From assembly GCA_963920665.1 (NCBI GenBank), contig OY987268.1, forward strand, positions 10,232,501 through 10,296,500: a stretch of 64,000 nt of DNA, written 5' to 3'. Shown one piece after another: positions 34,000-47,804 of this stretch (its first letter is position 1; each line of letters begins with the position of its first letter). A program made the translations under genes and the position numbers. This DNA is from Straminergon stramineum. Lineage: Eukaryota > Streptophyta > Bryopsida > Hypnales > Calliergonaceae. The notes below the pieces were generated by a model. It was not told the origin of the DNA and ran no database searches. It worked only from the letters and a program-made list of their open reading frames with translations.

Positions 34000-36070
34000 G
34001 CCTAAAAATACCATCACAACTCTGTGTAAATCTCCAAAGTCAATACGCATTGTATGTATGTTGAAGAAATGATTTTAGAACATTTACCAAAAAAAACTTT
34101 GACCCTTCATAAATTTTGCTTAGGATAGCCACATGTCGTGTTCTTTTGTACATTAGAATCTCCTTTCATTTTCCAACAAGAAAATATGAAAATTTAAAAA
34201 TTTAAAAATTTGACCAATCTAATGATAGCAACTAGGCAAAATAGCAATAACTAGGCACAATAGGGAAAAGTGGCAATCTTCGGGATTTTAGAGGTATCCA
34301 CCTTATTGATTGCCAAAATAATAACTAAGATATATGGAGCATTATAGTTGATTGCATTCCTTTTTAGATATGCAAACCTCCTCTTTTGAAATTCAAAAAA
34401 CTAGAGTATTGCTTGAAAAAAGGATTGGCATAACTCTCCTACACTTTTAACCCCTAAATGTCCAAGGCCTTTTTTAGGCTTCTTGGCATTTGTTTTAAAT
34501 TGAACAAAGAGCCAACATTTTGATAAGTTTTATCAATTCTTTTGGAATTGTAACCATACAAATTTAAACTATACATGTTAGAGCTTATATGAGAAAAAGA
34601 AAATAGAACAATATCTCTTCTAGATTGAAAGATTATAATGTTTAATCATAAAGGTGTTAGAATTGTGGAAGTAACTTAAAGTCTTTTTATCCTCTTTTCA
34701 CATGTCAAACCTAAGAAATTGGTGACCAAAAAAATATGAGCTTATTAAAGAGCATAACATGGGTAATCCCAATCAATTTGTGGCTACTCAATATCTACAA
34801 TACAATTTGTTTAAGTAAACTTTTGATGTAATTTTTTCTTTCAGTTCTAGTGTGATTGAGGCTCATTTAAAAGAGCCCTAAATTCTAAAAAATCATGATT
34901 TGCAACCAACTTGGGATGGTTCAGTATCAACTCTGAAAATGTACCAAAATAATGAACCTAGAGTGATGAAGATTATATATTCCTGCAGTTTTATATCTAC
35001 TTTATGGGAATTGTTAAAATTCACATTACACACTGAAGGGAACAATCACTGCAATATAGAATACCAAATGTTCAGGGCAAACGACCTATCCTACATGAAA
35101 TAGTCATAAGGTAAGGACACCAATAACCATCATTGTACCCATAGTTTGAGAGTAGAATTCCCTCAAAGTGTTTCCAAAAGAACCTTGAAACCATCTTCAA
35201 AGTACCTTGAAACCATCTCCATATTCAATTGTGGTTGGTGAACCCTGATTTTTTCAGATTTTAGTACTAGAATCAAGGTAGAATTAGTAGAGTGTGCTTA
35301 TGGGTGCCCTAGGCAATTCTACTTTGAAAATTCGTAGAAATTAGATGCCTTATCCCCAAATTCTTTTTTTATTTTCAAAAATTCACGATTTTCAATTGCT
35401 AATATTGAAAAAATATTTTTTCTAGAAAAATTTGACCCCAACCATGCTGAATTGCTTAAATTGAAGGTTACGGATGTTCCTACCTTGCAAATTCATTACT
35501 TTTTAAATGAAAAACTTTAAACTTCAAAAATAGTTTTACTATGAAAAGATGATTCATCTCGACAATAGTTTCTAGAAAAAGAGAATTTCTTGAAGACAAG
35601 ACCACAGGTTTGACCCCAGATAAGCAAATGCCATCACAACTGTAATACAAAAACACCATTACTAGTAGTGACGAAAACGGACCACATCAAATTATACTAA
35701 TTATACCAAAAAAAAATACTTAAGGCAAAAGAAACAGAGAAACTAAATAGGTTCATAACAAACATCAGATTATTTCGCATAACCAAGCAAAACTAACGCA
35801 TTCATTCATAAGTAGGATCAGAAACAGTTGCATGGCTAAAGATATTTTACAAAATTCTCCATGAGGCAATGTTCTGAAGGGATGCATTTTTGAGGAGAAA
35901 TATGATCACCTGCCAGACCTTCACCCACACTCGTTACGATTCAACTTCTAATAAAAATTAGAGCCTCCAAAGAAGTTCAATTACAGCCTAGACTACCGAC
36001 TCAAGATGCATCATGCATACCATCATGAAGGTAAATCCGAGTGCCGAACAAAACTGATAAATTTTAACAA
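34000..36070. other. AT-rich intergenic stretch with one lone TIR-like end; DRP3 3' flank
   Basis: TTAA at 34447-34450 followed by CCCCTAAATGTCCAAGG looks like a left end of the TTAA-flanked families, but no matching right end is visible downstream. The frame at 34900-35103 shows no features. The last few hundred bases should contain the DRP3 3' untranslated region on the minus strand. Confidence 0.35.
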
Positions 36071-36079
36071 AGAAGTCGG

Positions 36080-39000
36080 TTAACTTTTGTCAATGGTTGG
36101 GTATCGCACACCTCCGGACGCTGCAACACCGAAGTCACCACTGTTAGAGACGAAGCCATTGGAACCCATGGAGGGATCGGAGCTTGCTCTTCTTGATTTG
36201 GACGATTTGGGGGAACTCATGAATGCTGCTCTAGGCGACTGTGCAGTCATCCCAATGTAATCACCGTGAGAAAGCCCATGCAGGGCTGCAGAGTTGGAAG
36301 CTGCTTTCGCAGATGGTGGTGGCGGCAAACCCGTTGCGTCGATGCTAGATTGCAACTGCCTAGACGACACCTCGGAATCAAGGGGCAGTTCTTCCAAAGT
36401 CTGGTCACAATTCCAAAAACACCCACAACTCATACATTCTGCGAACCCTCTCTCAGCATCTGAATAGCTCTGTTTACCATCCCAGCACAAATAAATGCGC
36501 AGTTTCAAATCTAGATATTAATTCATATTATATAGCCTTGTAAATACAGAAAAGATTACTAAGCTACTCACTATGTTCCAACGTATTATGTTCATGGTGG
36601 AAATAAAAGGCTGCAGTTATCTGATACAAACTATTCAATATGCAAACAAACTTCAAAAATAGAAGGAATAATAACAATGAGAATTCAGTGAATTCTGGTC
36701 GAAACAACATTAAATTAAATAGGCTTCATGAAAATGCATTGCAGAAACTGACTTAAAAGATGAAGGCACAGTCAGTTTAGTCAGATATGTGTAAGAGCCA
36801 GAAGGTACCCAAGCAGCTTGTTGTAGCACACGCAGAATCTCTTTACACCGCTTCCTCTTTGCTGCTATCTCCTCTTTTTCTTGAAGCATCTCCTCGAACA
36901 TGTTCTCCCTGTACGATTGAAACACAACTGCTTATTCCAGGAATTCCATTGTAAAACGGTTAGGAAGTGGCAAATCGAGGGCACGAGGGAAATTACGGTA
37001 TGTGACGTTAAGAAATTATCAAGGCTGGAAATAAACTCCATATGACGTATGGGGCCAACTGCGAGAAGAAATGCAGATAATAGTGACAACGAACAAAATT
37101 TGACAAGTACCTTAGCAAGTGTCTTAGTCCAAAAGCCTTTTCAATTTAAGGAACAGGGTTGCAACCAACTATACTTCCACCGCATGTTCCACACTTAAAA
37201 AGGCATAAAATTCAATATAGAATATAAACTAACTAGCCTGGGTGTTTGGAGTATTACTCAACAATACCCAACTCAATTTGCAAAATCAGAATGATACTTC
37301 AAAAATAATACTATCCAGTTGCATTCTGCACTATTGATTACCTGTACAACTTCCTGATGAAGACACTTTGAAGTTCCCGCTTTGAATGGTTCACCTATTC
37401 CGAACACATACATTGAGCAATAGAAAGTGCAATTAAAAACCAGTCAGAACTAATCATATTACAAAATTGTTACCAAAGTCAGTGTTATGTGAGACATCAA
37501 GAAAATCAACCAACCACATGGTGCGAGTCTAAAGCTTGCAAGCACATCTCAATTGGCTTCTGAACAGCTAAAACAGAGTAAAGACGATAACTGAGAAAAG
37601 GCGTACAATAAAGTCGAACAAAAACGATCTTACCAAAAAGTGCATGATGGCTTTCGGAACAGAATCCTGGATGTTCTTTCGCACAATGTTGTAATAGGAC
37701 TTCAATAGCAACCGTGTCACAGCGATTTCTACATACTCTTGCTCGGTCTGGGCATCATTTGCTCTCAGCACTACAGGCGGCTGTTCCAGACCACAGATTT
37801 ACAACTTGTCAAAAGAAGAAATAACGGAAGGACCGTCTTCACTGAGGATGCAGTAATCTCACATTGACCAGAGTATTATCCAAAAAGATCATAAATCTCA
37901 ACATATCTCCGGTATCTCTCAGGAAAAGGTGTTATCTCAGACGTACCTCACGAAGCTGAATACTGGCATACGATGACTCCAAACTTCCTTGGATGGGTTC
38001 ACTGTGACCACGGTTTAAAACATGTTCCTTGCTGCTCACATTACTTGAACTTTTTTCAATATTTCCAAATATAGATGGTATACCCCAACTTCCAACAGGT
38101 CCAGCGCTTCCTGTTGGTAAAAACATTCCAAAAATTTGAATGAAAATAATGAAACAAGAAAAAATATTTAATGAAATCTGCAAGAACTGCCCTCATGCTG
38201 TCTGCAAGCCAAAAATAGAACAAAAGCGCTCGCTACCAAGAATACTGTTTTGATTTTCTCCTGAATTTCTCCCCACTCCAAAAAAATGTCGATAGGTATA
38301 TCGGCATTGGAGAATCACACAAGATTACAAGTATTAAAAACACATGAAAATAGGCTTAAGAGAACAAAGATCCTCGACTTCTAGACTGCACCTGATGTAA
38401 TTGGTTTCTCCAATTGAGAAGCTGAAGGTTTTCCATTCTGCATTTGCGAAAAGAGGAAAAGCTTTAGGAAAGAGAGAATTTCTAAAAATATCAGAATTTT
38501 TTTGTAAATGAATGAAACTACTGCAAGATTTTCAAAAGTCTGTTCCCTGTCTAAGCTTCTCAAATTGTAGGAGTGGAACTGAATTGTGAGATTCAGAGAC
38601 CATATGATATGAAAAACAATTTAGACAGTTAAACTCTACAAGTGGTATGGCACCGTAGTCCATGTCCCCAAATTGCCATAGAACTCAATTCTAACAACTT
38701 GTTAGACTCTAGATGATGTATTGGCCAATCCAGTCATCCAGTGAACAAGCACTGGATGATTTGGATTGGCACGCATACACGATCAGGAAAAACAACTGTG
38801 GATACATTGGAGCGAGCCAAAAATGCCCATGCCTTCGTAGGCTTCTCTGAAATCATCAGTCTGTCCGTCCCAATTTCTTTCCAGTCATGAGCATCCTGCC
38901 ACCAACACCTACGGTCAGCATAGGCCAGAAAACATAGCATAATCTGGAACTTGTAGATACTACACATGACTCGAATTTGACAACACAGCAATATGAAAAT

Positions 39001-42000
39001 CAAGTTTAAGACCTGATTGAAACCTGGAACAAGAACTATAAACAGGACTTGATACATATCCTGTGCAGAAAAGTCATTCACTCCGAGGATAGCGACGTTA
39101 ATTTGTTGTTGATCGGAAGAAATCACAAAGTAGAGCGAATCACGTCAAGACAGTACACTAGAAGCCAGATAGAGCAGAAAGATTATGGGCAATAACCTTG
39201 GCTTTTATATTGTTAGAGGTTGGAACCTTGGAACTCCGCTGCTGCTGAAGCGCAACTTCAACAGCCTTACTACCGCCAAGAAAGGCAGGATGGGAAGTAT
39301 TTATGTAGTCCATCTGCAAGTGTCAATTAACTACTCAGATGCCATAGCAAAAATATAAAATACTACCTTCAAAATTAAAGTATCAGATTTCTCGCATGTC
39401 GGGCATGGAACTTGCTGACAAAAGTCCTAAGGCACGAAACTTTTGCAAAAGGTATCTACAATTGCCTCCAAGAGCATACAATCATCATTTCGCACTGGCT
39501 TCCACAAGGAAGCTTAAATTGGAAAAGTTAAGACCCGCAAATAGAGCGTATGTGCTCCGCGGGACATTTTCTAGCACCTAGGAAAAAATCATCAAAGATC
39601 CAAGACACATGCCCGAATTTGGGGGAATATGAAGTCCTACTCAAAGATGGATTCATATAATACTCAAGATGGAAGATTAGAGCACCAGGAGGCACCTCCA
39701 TTTCAATAAGGTGACCAATCATAGTTTCCGCAGGAGCCAAGCCATCACGTAAGAAACTTGCTACCACTTCTTCAATGCGACGCCGCAAAAGAGGGAACCG
39801 CTGCAACTCGTACGATTCACATCTATGTGAAATCTGCAAAATTCCCCAAGTATCCATTCAATTATTTAGACAATCTGGTAGCAAGCTCCGGAAAGACAGG
39901 ATAAAACGTGGTTTGAAAACTATGGGTTTGTTGGCTGAAATTATCAGTTTATTATTGCTAGAGAAATAGTAACAGAGACAAGGCAACCTCCACAAGGTCG
40001 AATGGCAAACTAGCTTACCCAAACAGGTACCACACCCATTCTCAGCTACCTGTTTTACTCTAAATAAACGGTTCCGTCTTGACAAATACAGAATATTTGA
40101 TACTACAAATCGCTTGTTTAACAATTCCCAGGGTTGTGAAACTTAATCATTCCCTCAAAATTTGAAAAAGATGTTTAGAAATTTCACACGGAAAAGACGT
40201 TTCAAAAAACCAACAAATAAGCAAGATCACAAAAGAATACATCCAAAAAAAAACAATGAGCAATATGCCATTATGTTACCTTGACAAGCTCATCATAAAT
40301 AAATCGTGCACATTGCAAACTGGGCTCAAGCAATCGAGCAATCTGTCGACGCACTAAAACCTCGAAAGGTACCTGTTGCAATAGCACAAGCACAGCATCC
40401 TCAAATTATTTACACCGGCATATTATTAAAAACCACGATCAAAGCTAATAGCTGTTTAACTACCCATCCAATATGATTCTGCAGCTTCACCAGACGCTGA
40501 ATCGAAACAATGATTTTGTAGTAAAAAGATCACCCACTGTGCAGATCAAACCAGAGAGCAAATGCAACAAGAAGAAAATGATGTCCTATTTCCATAACTG
40601 ATCACGGTTTTTCAGTGTAACTACACCAGGATTACAAGGGGAGTACCGTTTTGAGTTGTACCTCAGGGACAAAGAGCACATTTTTGGGTCCCGTGGCATT
40701 TTGAATTGCGGTTCGAATATCCTCATCAGTTAAATCATCACATGGGTCTACCTCCTGCAACAGCTCCGAATGCATTAAGTGTTTATTTTTGAATCGACGT
40801 ATCAATACGATTAACCCCAAAAAAAATTAAGTCAATCATGCACCTCTAAGCTCCTGACGAAAATAGTTTGGAAAATGTAGTGCATGCGAGCTCCTCCAGC
40901 AAGTTCAGTAGTAGACATCTCTTCATATTTGCCATCCACAATTGCTTGATAATCTGGAATCAGCAGTGCAGAGCTCTTTAATAGGAATCTACCCAATTGA
41001 GTTTTATAGAACTCAGGAATAATCATCAAATTATGCCATGCAAAATGGTTACAAAGAATATCAAAGCAAAAGAAGCGAAGGAATTCTTCGTCGTGTGTGT
41101 ATTTGTGTTGCGGTGAAGATGGTGTAAATTTGGCAGGAGGAGGGGAAGGTTTAAGAAACTCACCAGACGAATACTTGGTGATGATGCCAAGCAGCAGTGC
41201 CCCTTGTCCTGACTGCAAATTTCACCAAAACCACGATGATTGATTCAAGACTTGGAACGGAACCAAAATATATAATTATGAGAACAAGATGATAACTAAC
41301 TGCAAGGAGGAAAGAGTTTGTTAACATCTTGAAAGACATAAGTAACCAGACAACAACGTGAAAACCTAATGATGCAGGTACCTTCGAATCCATCAATTCC
41401 CCATAGCTGGCCAACTCCTTCTGCAAAGCAACCATTTGGTTGCTAATCCGAGATTTAAGATCCGGAAGTATTGACTTTATGTGTTGAACCAGAATCTGCA
41501 AGCCAAACATATGTCACTTCTATTGATAGTGAAAGCAACAAGCATTATTTACTGGTTTAAGAAGCTGTTAATAGAGGATATACAATTTACTAAGCTCAGA
41601 TGGCATTGTGCATGTTCATGTAAGGTAGATGGTGGATAAACACGAATATCAAGCCTCACAATAGCTGCACTACCATGTTCAATTTTTTTGCCAACTGGGG
41701 AACCCCACATCGATCTGAAAGATTGTGATAAACCTGCAAAGAACCCAGGGAAAGGTGCCACACCACACCCAAATATAAATTCCTGAACACATGATTTCCA
41801 TAAATAAAATTAATTTCTAGTTATCAGAAGGAGTTCTGCAAAATTTTGCAAGAACATGTAATTCAGCATTTTCTGATGAATGGAATACACACGGACAGCA
41901 AGACCCTCAGGTACATACACAATGTACGCAAGTTTGATGTTCGACGCTGCCTTGATTTGTACAAGAAATGTTTGACACTTACAGGTCTGTTGTGGAAAAA

Positions 42001-44331
42001 ATTCTCCTCATAGATGAGTGCATCCCGGATACTTTTTTGGGCACTAATATCCTGGTACACATCAAAAATGTTAAATATAAAGCTCACGAAGGCTCTCAAA
42101 GCGACAAGCGTATCATCATGGCTGGATATAGTCCGCTTCTTCCAATCCAGTATTACGAGTTAACCATTGAAGCGAATTACTCAAAACCAGATACAACATC
42201 AAAGAACTAACCTCTTGACTCCTGTTGACCACACCAATATATCCAAGACGTAGAGGAATGATGTTTCCCAACAAAAAACTGCGGGCATCTGTTCCTCGAT
42301 CCATGATATCCAGCTGCATTAACCCAACACACAGGCATCAGATGAATGTACTATGCATTGGAAAACTGGCTAAGTAGTGCATCACATTCCTAAATATTGA
42401 GCATAAATACAGGCATAACGATGAAGCAGTCAAAAGTCTAGCGACATATTAATCGCCAGAATTGCTAGACTAGAGTTGCGATACTTCATGACAAATAATT
42501 TACAAAAGCGCGTATGAAGCAGCCAAAGGTTGCACATTTGTTACCTTTGAGATTACCCCAATGGTGCGAGATCCTGCAAAAGTGAAAGCTCTGAATAAAT
42601 TTGTGCCAAGAGGATCGCGATATAGTGAGGATCAAGATCGTTAGCCAATTTCATGTCCAGATTTTTCGTTAAAATTGAAAACCAAAAGGCAGGTGAGGTC
42701 TTGCTAACCATTAGGATCGGCTATCCTTGCCATTTGAAGAGCATCAGAATTAGCCAGATCAGCATTGGCAGGCGAGACTGCCAGAATGATGCAGGTCTCA
42801 TGCTTAATGTAGGATAAGATCATAGTTCTAACGCGTGCTTCAATGTCCGTGGGTTGGTCCCCAACAGGCACTTTGGTAATGCCAGGCAAATCAACCAAGG
42901 TAATGTTCAACACATTTGGAGAAAATATCTTCAACCGAATCTGCTTTTCGGAAATTCCTTTATTTGTCCCCAACTCCCTTTCCGTTTCCGACTGCATCAC
43001 AAAAGTCACCCAAACCATAATCATACCAGTCATGTAATCAGACAGAGATTTTGAGCACAAGAAGGACGTCGAAATTTGGTCGCGATTGGCATCCTTCAAT
43101 TGAGTGATACAAATAGTTCTCTAAAGTTGGAAAGATCCAAACCAAGGTAATGAGGCAGTAACTACAGATGAGAGAACTATGCGTAATTTTTTTCATCAAA
43201 TTGGACAATTGGTCTTCACGATCTTCAATGGCTACTGCCAAGTTTTAGCCACAAAAACCGCACCTGTATTTCATTGCGAATTGCAGAGAAATCTGTGAAC
43301 CGGTGACCAGGAATGTGGAGAAACTCCCCCCATTCCACAAGCTCAGACTTCTCCTCGGGTCTCCGATGTGTTTGGACTAACTGCAAAACCAACGGGCGCC
43401 GTGTACAAATGTCTGAACCTCTCGGTAGGAAGTCTCTACCAACCAATGCTTCCAGAACACTTGATTTTCCACTACTTTGGCTACCCACGACAGCCACCTG
43501 CACAAAATAAGTTTGCAAGATAAACTGTTAATCTGGTTGACAGTGGATTCGCAACAAATTGTTACAGAGGTGAAAAAACAGCTGATTTGGCAAACCTGGA
43601 CTAATCTTGATGCAAGAATTTCACTACGTAATCCTACACGTAAGAGAAGGAAAACCAGAAGACATGCATATATAATACTGTACATCAAAGCACGTCGACA
43701 TGCACTTCACAGAGGATACGAACACCCTGTGAATATATTCAGTCTAGTTAAATCCTTCGCAGGACTTGAGACTTGTCCAATAGACACCAGGACTGGAGTA
43801 TTCATGAGATGAAGAGGATAATATGAGAGCATCCTAGAAATGCTTTATTTAGGCTACTACTCATATATTGCGTATCTTGAGCCTATCATTTAATTTAGAA
43901 GATGGAGAGTGAAGAAAGACGTCATGGTACTCCGTTCCCACGAGATGTTGAGTACACTGGATATCCACGTAGACATGCCTGGAACACAATTAAATATTCC
44001 CAATTTGACTTGGCATAGTTGAAGTCGGCAACAAATTAGAAAAAACTCATGACAGGAACGAGAGAAAGCTTGCAGGCCAAGAAGTGGTCCGACTGTTGTA
44101 CACAGAAAAGTAGATCTGTGGTCAGGCGAGTGAGTCTGAGGGTATCAGAAATTTCACCTGAGGCAGGTCGACAGTAGAGGCGCTTCCTAGCTGGGAGAAG
44201 ATATCTTGAAGCTTGTTGACGAGAGGAATGACAGACTGGCCCAAAAATGCCGCCGAAGGTGGTGAAGGAGTTCCAACAGATGGAGATCCTGGAACCTCTG
44301 ATGATGGAGAACCCCCCCTGGACTGAGACAT
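36080..44331 (-). CDS. DRP3: dynamin-related protein 3 (organelle-fission GTPase), 21 exons
   Basis: Exons, 5' to 3': 44331-44158, 43497-43264, 42991-42709, 42573-42545, 42313-42212, 42051-41983, 41733-41674, 41495-41382, 41212-41164, 40953-40844, 40754-40662, 40372-40280, 39833-39696, 39313-39197, 38895-38779, 38437-38392, 38110-37947, 37780-37634, 37394-37342, 36908-36809, 36400-36080. They total 2613 bp, or 870 residues plus stop, with GT-AG introns and matching phases. The GTPase has G1 GSQSSGKSS (63-71), G2 Thr90, G3 DLPG (170-173), and G4 SKLD (239-242) rather than TKLD. The middle domain spans roughly exons 7-13 and the GTPase effector domain exons 18-20. No PH domain is present. Plant DRP3 proteins polymerise around mitochondria and peroxisomes to divide them. 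Exons 15-17 code the variable linker and exon 21 a Ser/Pro-rich tail; both are less conserved. Length is slightly above the roughly 780-810 usual for the family. Confidence 0.95.
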
Positions 44332-47300
44332 GGTGGCAATCTACTAATGGGATTTCCTCCGTCCTACGCCAATACTTTGCTTCGTTGCCAGCTACCTAGA
44401 ATTCCGTAAATGAACGACCTTGGAGCTCTTGCGTACTCCCGTTAGCAAACCAGATTTGGTTAGGACCTGCGAACACTGAACAGCGTACCAATAGTCAAAA
44501 AGCCAAACAAATATATATTGGAACTACCAAAATGAACTGTTGATCTCATTAAGCGGTCCACTAAATTAGAAGAAGAAGACATAAAAGGTGTGAGAATGTA
44601 ACTCCCCACACAACCATAGAAGAGAGATATTGAGAGATGCTCAACTCAACTGTATCTCCTTCATCCTCATAGCTACGTAAGATCCCGAGTAAGATACTAC
44701 CTAGATGTCTTTCTGTATACCATAGAATGTGTAGAGACTCCCTAGGTGCATTTTGCACTTACTGGTGTAGCCTACGTCCCATGGTGCTCTGGCCACCATT
44801 GTCCTATGGTGCTCTAGGTACCTCCAAGTCCATAGACTTAACGTGAATTAAATTACCGTAAATTAATTCAATTTCAACAGTCTACTCCAAGCGAAGGTCG
44901 CATTGCCATAGACTAGTAAGAGACCCAAGATCAAACATCAAATTCCGGAAAGGAAAGGATAATTGCGTGAAGCACAAAGACATAAGGGAATTGGATGTGT
45001 AACGACTAAGAAACTGCGCGCTAGAGAAGGAGCATCCCTAAATACCTGGTGACACTCCATCAATTATTCGATAGTTCCAAACGTGACACAACTCACAAGT
45101 GCTCTTGGTGCTAATCTGAAGAAGGGAAATCATGCAACAATTTCCAGGTATTTCAAAAGTAGGGAACTGGTTTATGTCTGCCTGGTTCCAATTCTTGTAG
45201 GCAAGAGGAAATATGTTATCCAGTAATTCAGAGAGTTGTTTGCTTGATCAGCTCTTAAATACAGAGGATGAAAAGGATCTACCAGTCATTGGCATGAACA
45301 GGACAAGGGCATTGCAATGTCTTCTAGCATTTTTGAAAATCAGCAAGTCTCCAAAGCCAGACCTCAGACATTGATATACAGGAGCAATTTCATCGAGCGG
45401 AAGAGATTAATGACCAGAATGAAATATGTCACGCACGCAAACCTAATGAAGACCGATGCAACTTCAATAAGGATGAGACTTCTCACGTTGATGAGTAAAC
45501 AATAATGCCCAAACAATTCAGGCGACCAAAGCCATTGCACGGAAACTACTGGCGCTCATCACTACATCTGCGCATCAAATAGATAGCTATTACAAAGAAC
45601 TTATCATGAGTGAAGAAATTGCCAGCGAGACTCTTAACGCAAGGGTAGTCTAAGAGACGCAATAATAAAGATGGGTTACCAAAAAAGCAGTGAGCAAATA
45701 TCCAGGAGATAATGGTTTTACTGTAGACCTGAAGGACGATTTTCATGGAGAGTGAAATCCTTACTATCAGGAGGTAGTCCAAGACCCGCACTCACAAGTT
45801 TGAGCTCAATTTCGAGTCTGCTCACCAGTCGAAATGCAAGTCCTATAATGTGACGCCAAAACCTGACCGTGCTCCTCCCTGCTGGCAGAGAGTTTCTGAG
45901 AAAAAACAAAAACTTTGTCAAATTCAAGAGTTGAAAAGTCTTCTAGAACAATCTGCCACGCTGTCTCGCAAAATCGTAACTGTCGAAATCAAGTGATCAG
46001 ACCCGGAGCCGAATAACGACGCAGTTACACGCGAAGAAGCACTCTAATAACACAATCTAAAGTGCCAGTAACAAGAATGTGCCGCGTCAAGAAAGCCTAT
46101 ACACTTCCTAACGCCCTGTATAAGCCTCCTCGGCGAAAATCACAGCCAATTCCTGTAACAAGAAGACCGGGAGCATGCTAAAATGTCTGAAATGTCTGCA
46201 GCATTATGAAATCCAAGAGTGTAACTGGATCATCCGAATATTACAACAACCAACACCTCCAACGTCCTCAAAACTCACAATGCACAAAAATTGACGGAAA
46301 ACCCGAACCTGCACAAAACAGAAAATTGACTGAAGGTTTGCTTAATCGCAATCCGTTCAGCTTCGAAAGTGCGAGTGCAATGCATTGACAAGAATGAGCC
46401 GCGTCGAGAAAGCCTAAACACTTCCTAGCACACTTTCCAAGTTCTTGCCCGAAATCGCCGCCAACCCCCGTTACACTTGTAACAAGAAGGCCTCCCAGCA
46501 TAATGAAAATGCCTAAACTACGTACAATGTCACCCGAATTATGAAAGTCCAAACCACCAATGAACGTAACAGGATCATCCGACCATAAAACCTACCACCA
46601 GCACCTCAATGTCCTCAAACCTCACAATGCACAAAAATCTGAAGAACAGGATCTGCAATGAACTGAGAAATGACCGATGTTCAGAATAGCGCATCAGGAT
46701 CAGCTCCAGACAACCTTACGCACTCTTCAATATGCCCGGCTTTCTAAGCTTCCAAGGCGAAAATTGCCGCCAATCGCTGTTAACAAGAAGACCCGGAGCG
46801 TAATTAAATGTCTAAAATACCTCCCACATATTAAAATTCCAAACAACGAAATAAAGTAACTGGATCCTTCAACTGTAACACACACCTCCATCGTCCTCAA
46901 AACTCGCATTGCACCAAAATTTGAAGAAGAAACCGGACCTGCATGGGACTGAGAATACGACCGAAATTCGGAAAATCGCAACCGTTCCAGCTCGAGAAAG
47001 TCTAAGGCACTCCAATTTCGTCCGAGATCCGCCTTAAGCCTCCCGATCGAGAAATCGAGAACAGAAAACAAGCAGGCACACGAGATCGGAGTGCAGGGGA
47101 GGCAAATGGAGGCCAAATAAGGCGAGCAAGAGCTCAAATCAAGCGGGACGAGGCGGGAGACGAAGTGCGACGGGGGATGACGAGGGGCATGGGGGAGGAG
47201 ATTGGGAAGTCGGGGAGATGGCAGCAGGTGTCCGAGGGTCTGGCGAGAGCTCGAGAGGAGCGAGCGCAGACAGAGCTTCGCATTAACTTAAACTTTCTCA

Positions 47301-47400
47301 GAACTTGCTTGGCCTGGGCGAGGCAAAGAAAGGCCTCGAACTCCGTGCAGGTTTTCAAAACTCATTGGATGGATGAAACTCCTCCGGATTGCTGGTAGTC
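44332..47400 (-). promoter_or_regulatory. DRP3 upstream region (5' leader and promoter, extent unknown)
   Basis: No coding frame of note lies here; the short frames are not conserved-looking. Composition is closer to balanced than the flanking transposon DNA and becomes GC-rich around 46.9-47.35 kb, which would suit a transcription start far upstream with an intron in the leader. A small local duplication of TCC(C/T)ATGGTGCTCT occurs at about 44778 and 44802. A string of degenerate 300-bp repeats occupies the far part (separate entry). Confidence 0.3.
46080..47010. repeat. three diverged tandem copies of a roughly 300-bp unit upstream of DRP3
   Basis: Landmarks recur in order. GAGAAAGCCTAAACACTTCC-like strings occur at about 46090, 46400 and, weaker, 46995. 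GTAACAAGAAG-like strings occur at about 46156, 46478 and 46779. CCTCAAAACTCACAATGCAC-like strings occur at about 46265, 46612 and 46895. Spacings vary from 280 to 350 bp, so the copies have gained and lost bases since duplication. No coding function is apparent. Confidence 0.7.
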
Positions 47401-47800
47401 GTGGATGATAAAATCTCCACAAATCAGTTACCATATTCTTTCTTTCAGTTGAAACCGGGGCTCTTTTGGAGGAATGAACATTCAGGTCCGTTTGTCAGAC
47501 GGAGATTTGAAACCTTTTATTAACAATACCTTGGAATTAACTTAGTTGCATGTGTGAAGGCCGCCGGTAATTAAGGTAGAGGGCTTATTCCGACCATTTA
47601 AGAATTTTGGTCCATGAAACAAATATTCGAATTCGGAAAATTTAAGCATATACATGATTGACTTTATCACAAAAAACATTATAAATGCACATAGCAAATT
47701 TTTTTTTAAATACATAAATCAAATTTAAGTAGAAATTTAAAACCAAATTTCTCAATGAGCCCTACTTGGTGACTAAATATGATCCCAAACAAGAATTTTA
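47401..47800. other. intergenic, nothing identified
   Basis: Transition from the GC-rich DRP3 upstream region to AT-rich repeat DNA. No element end, gene or RNA visible. Confidence 0.4.
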
Positions 47801-47804
47801 CAGG

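Noticed and set aside
43313..43510. Plus-strand ORFs opposite the DRP3 exons (also 42843-43054, 43477-43812, 36266-36463)
   Set aside because: They are antisense shadows of well-supported DRP3 exons.
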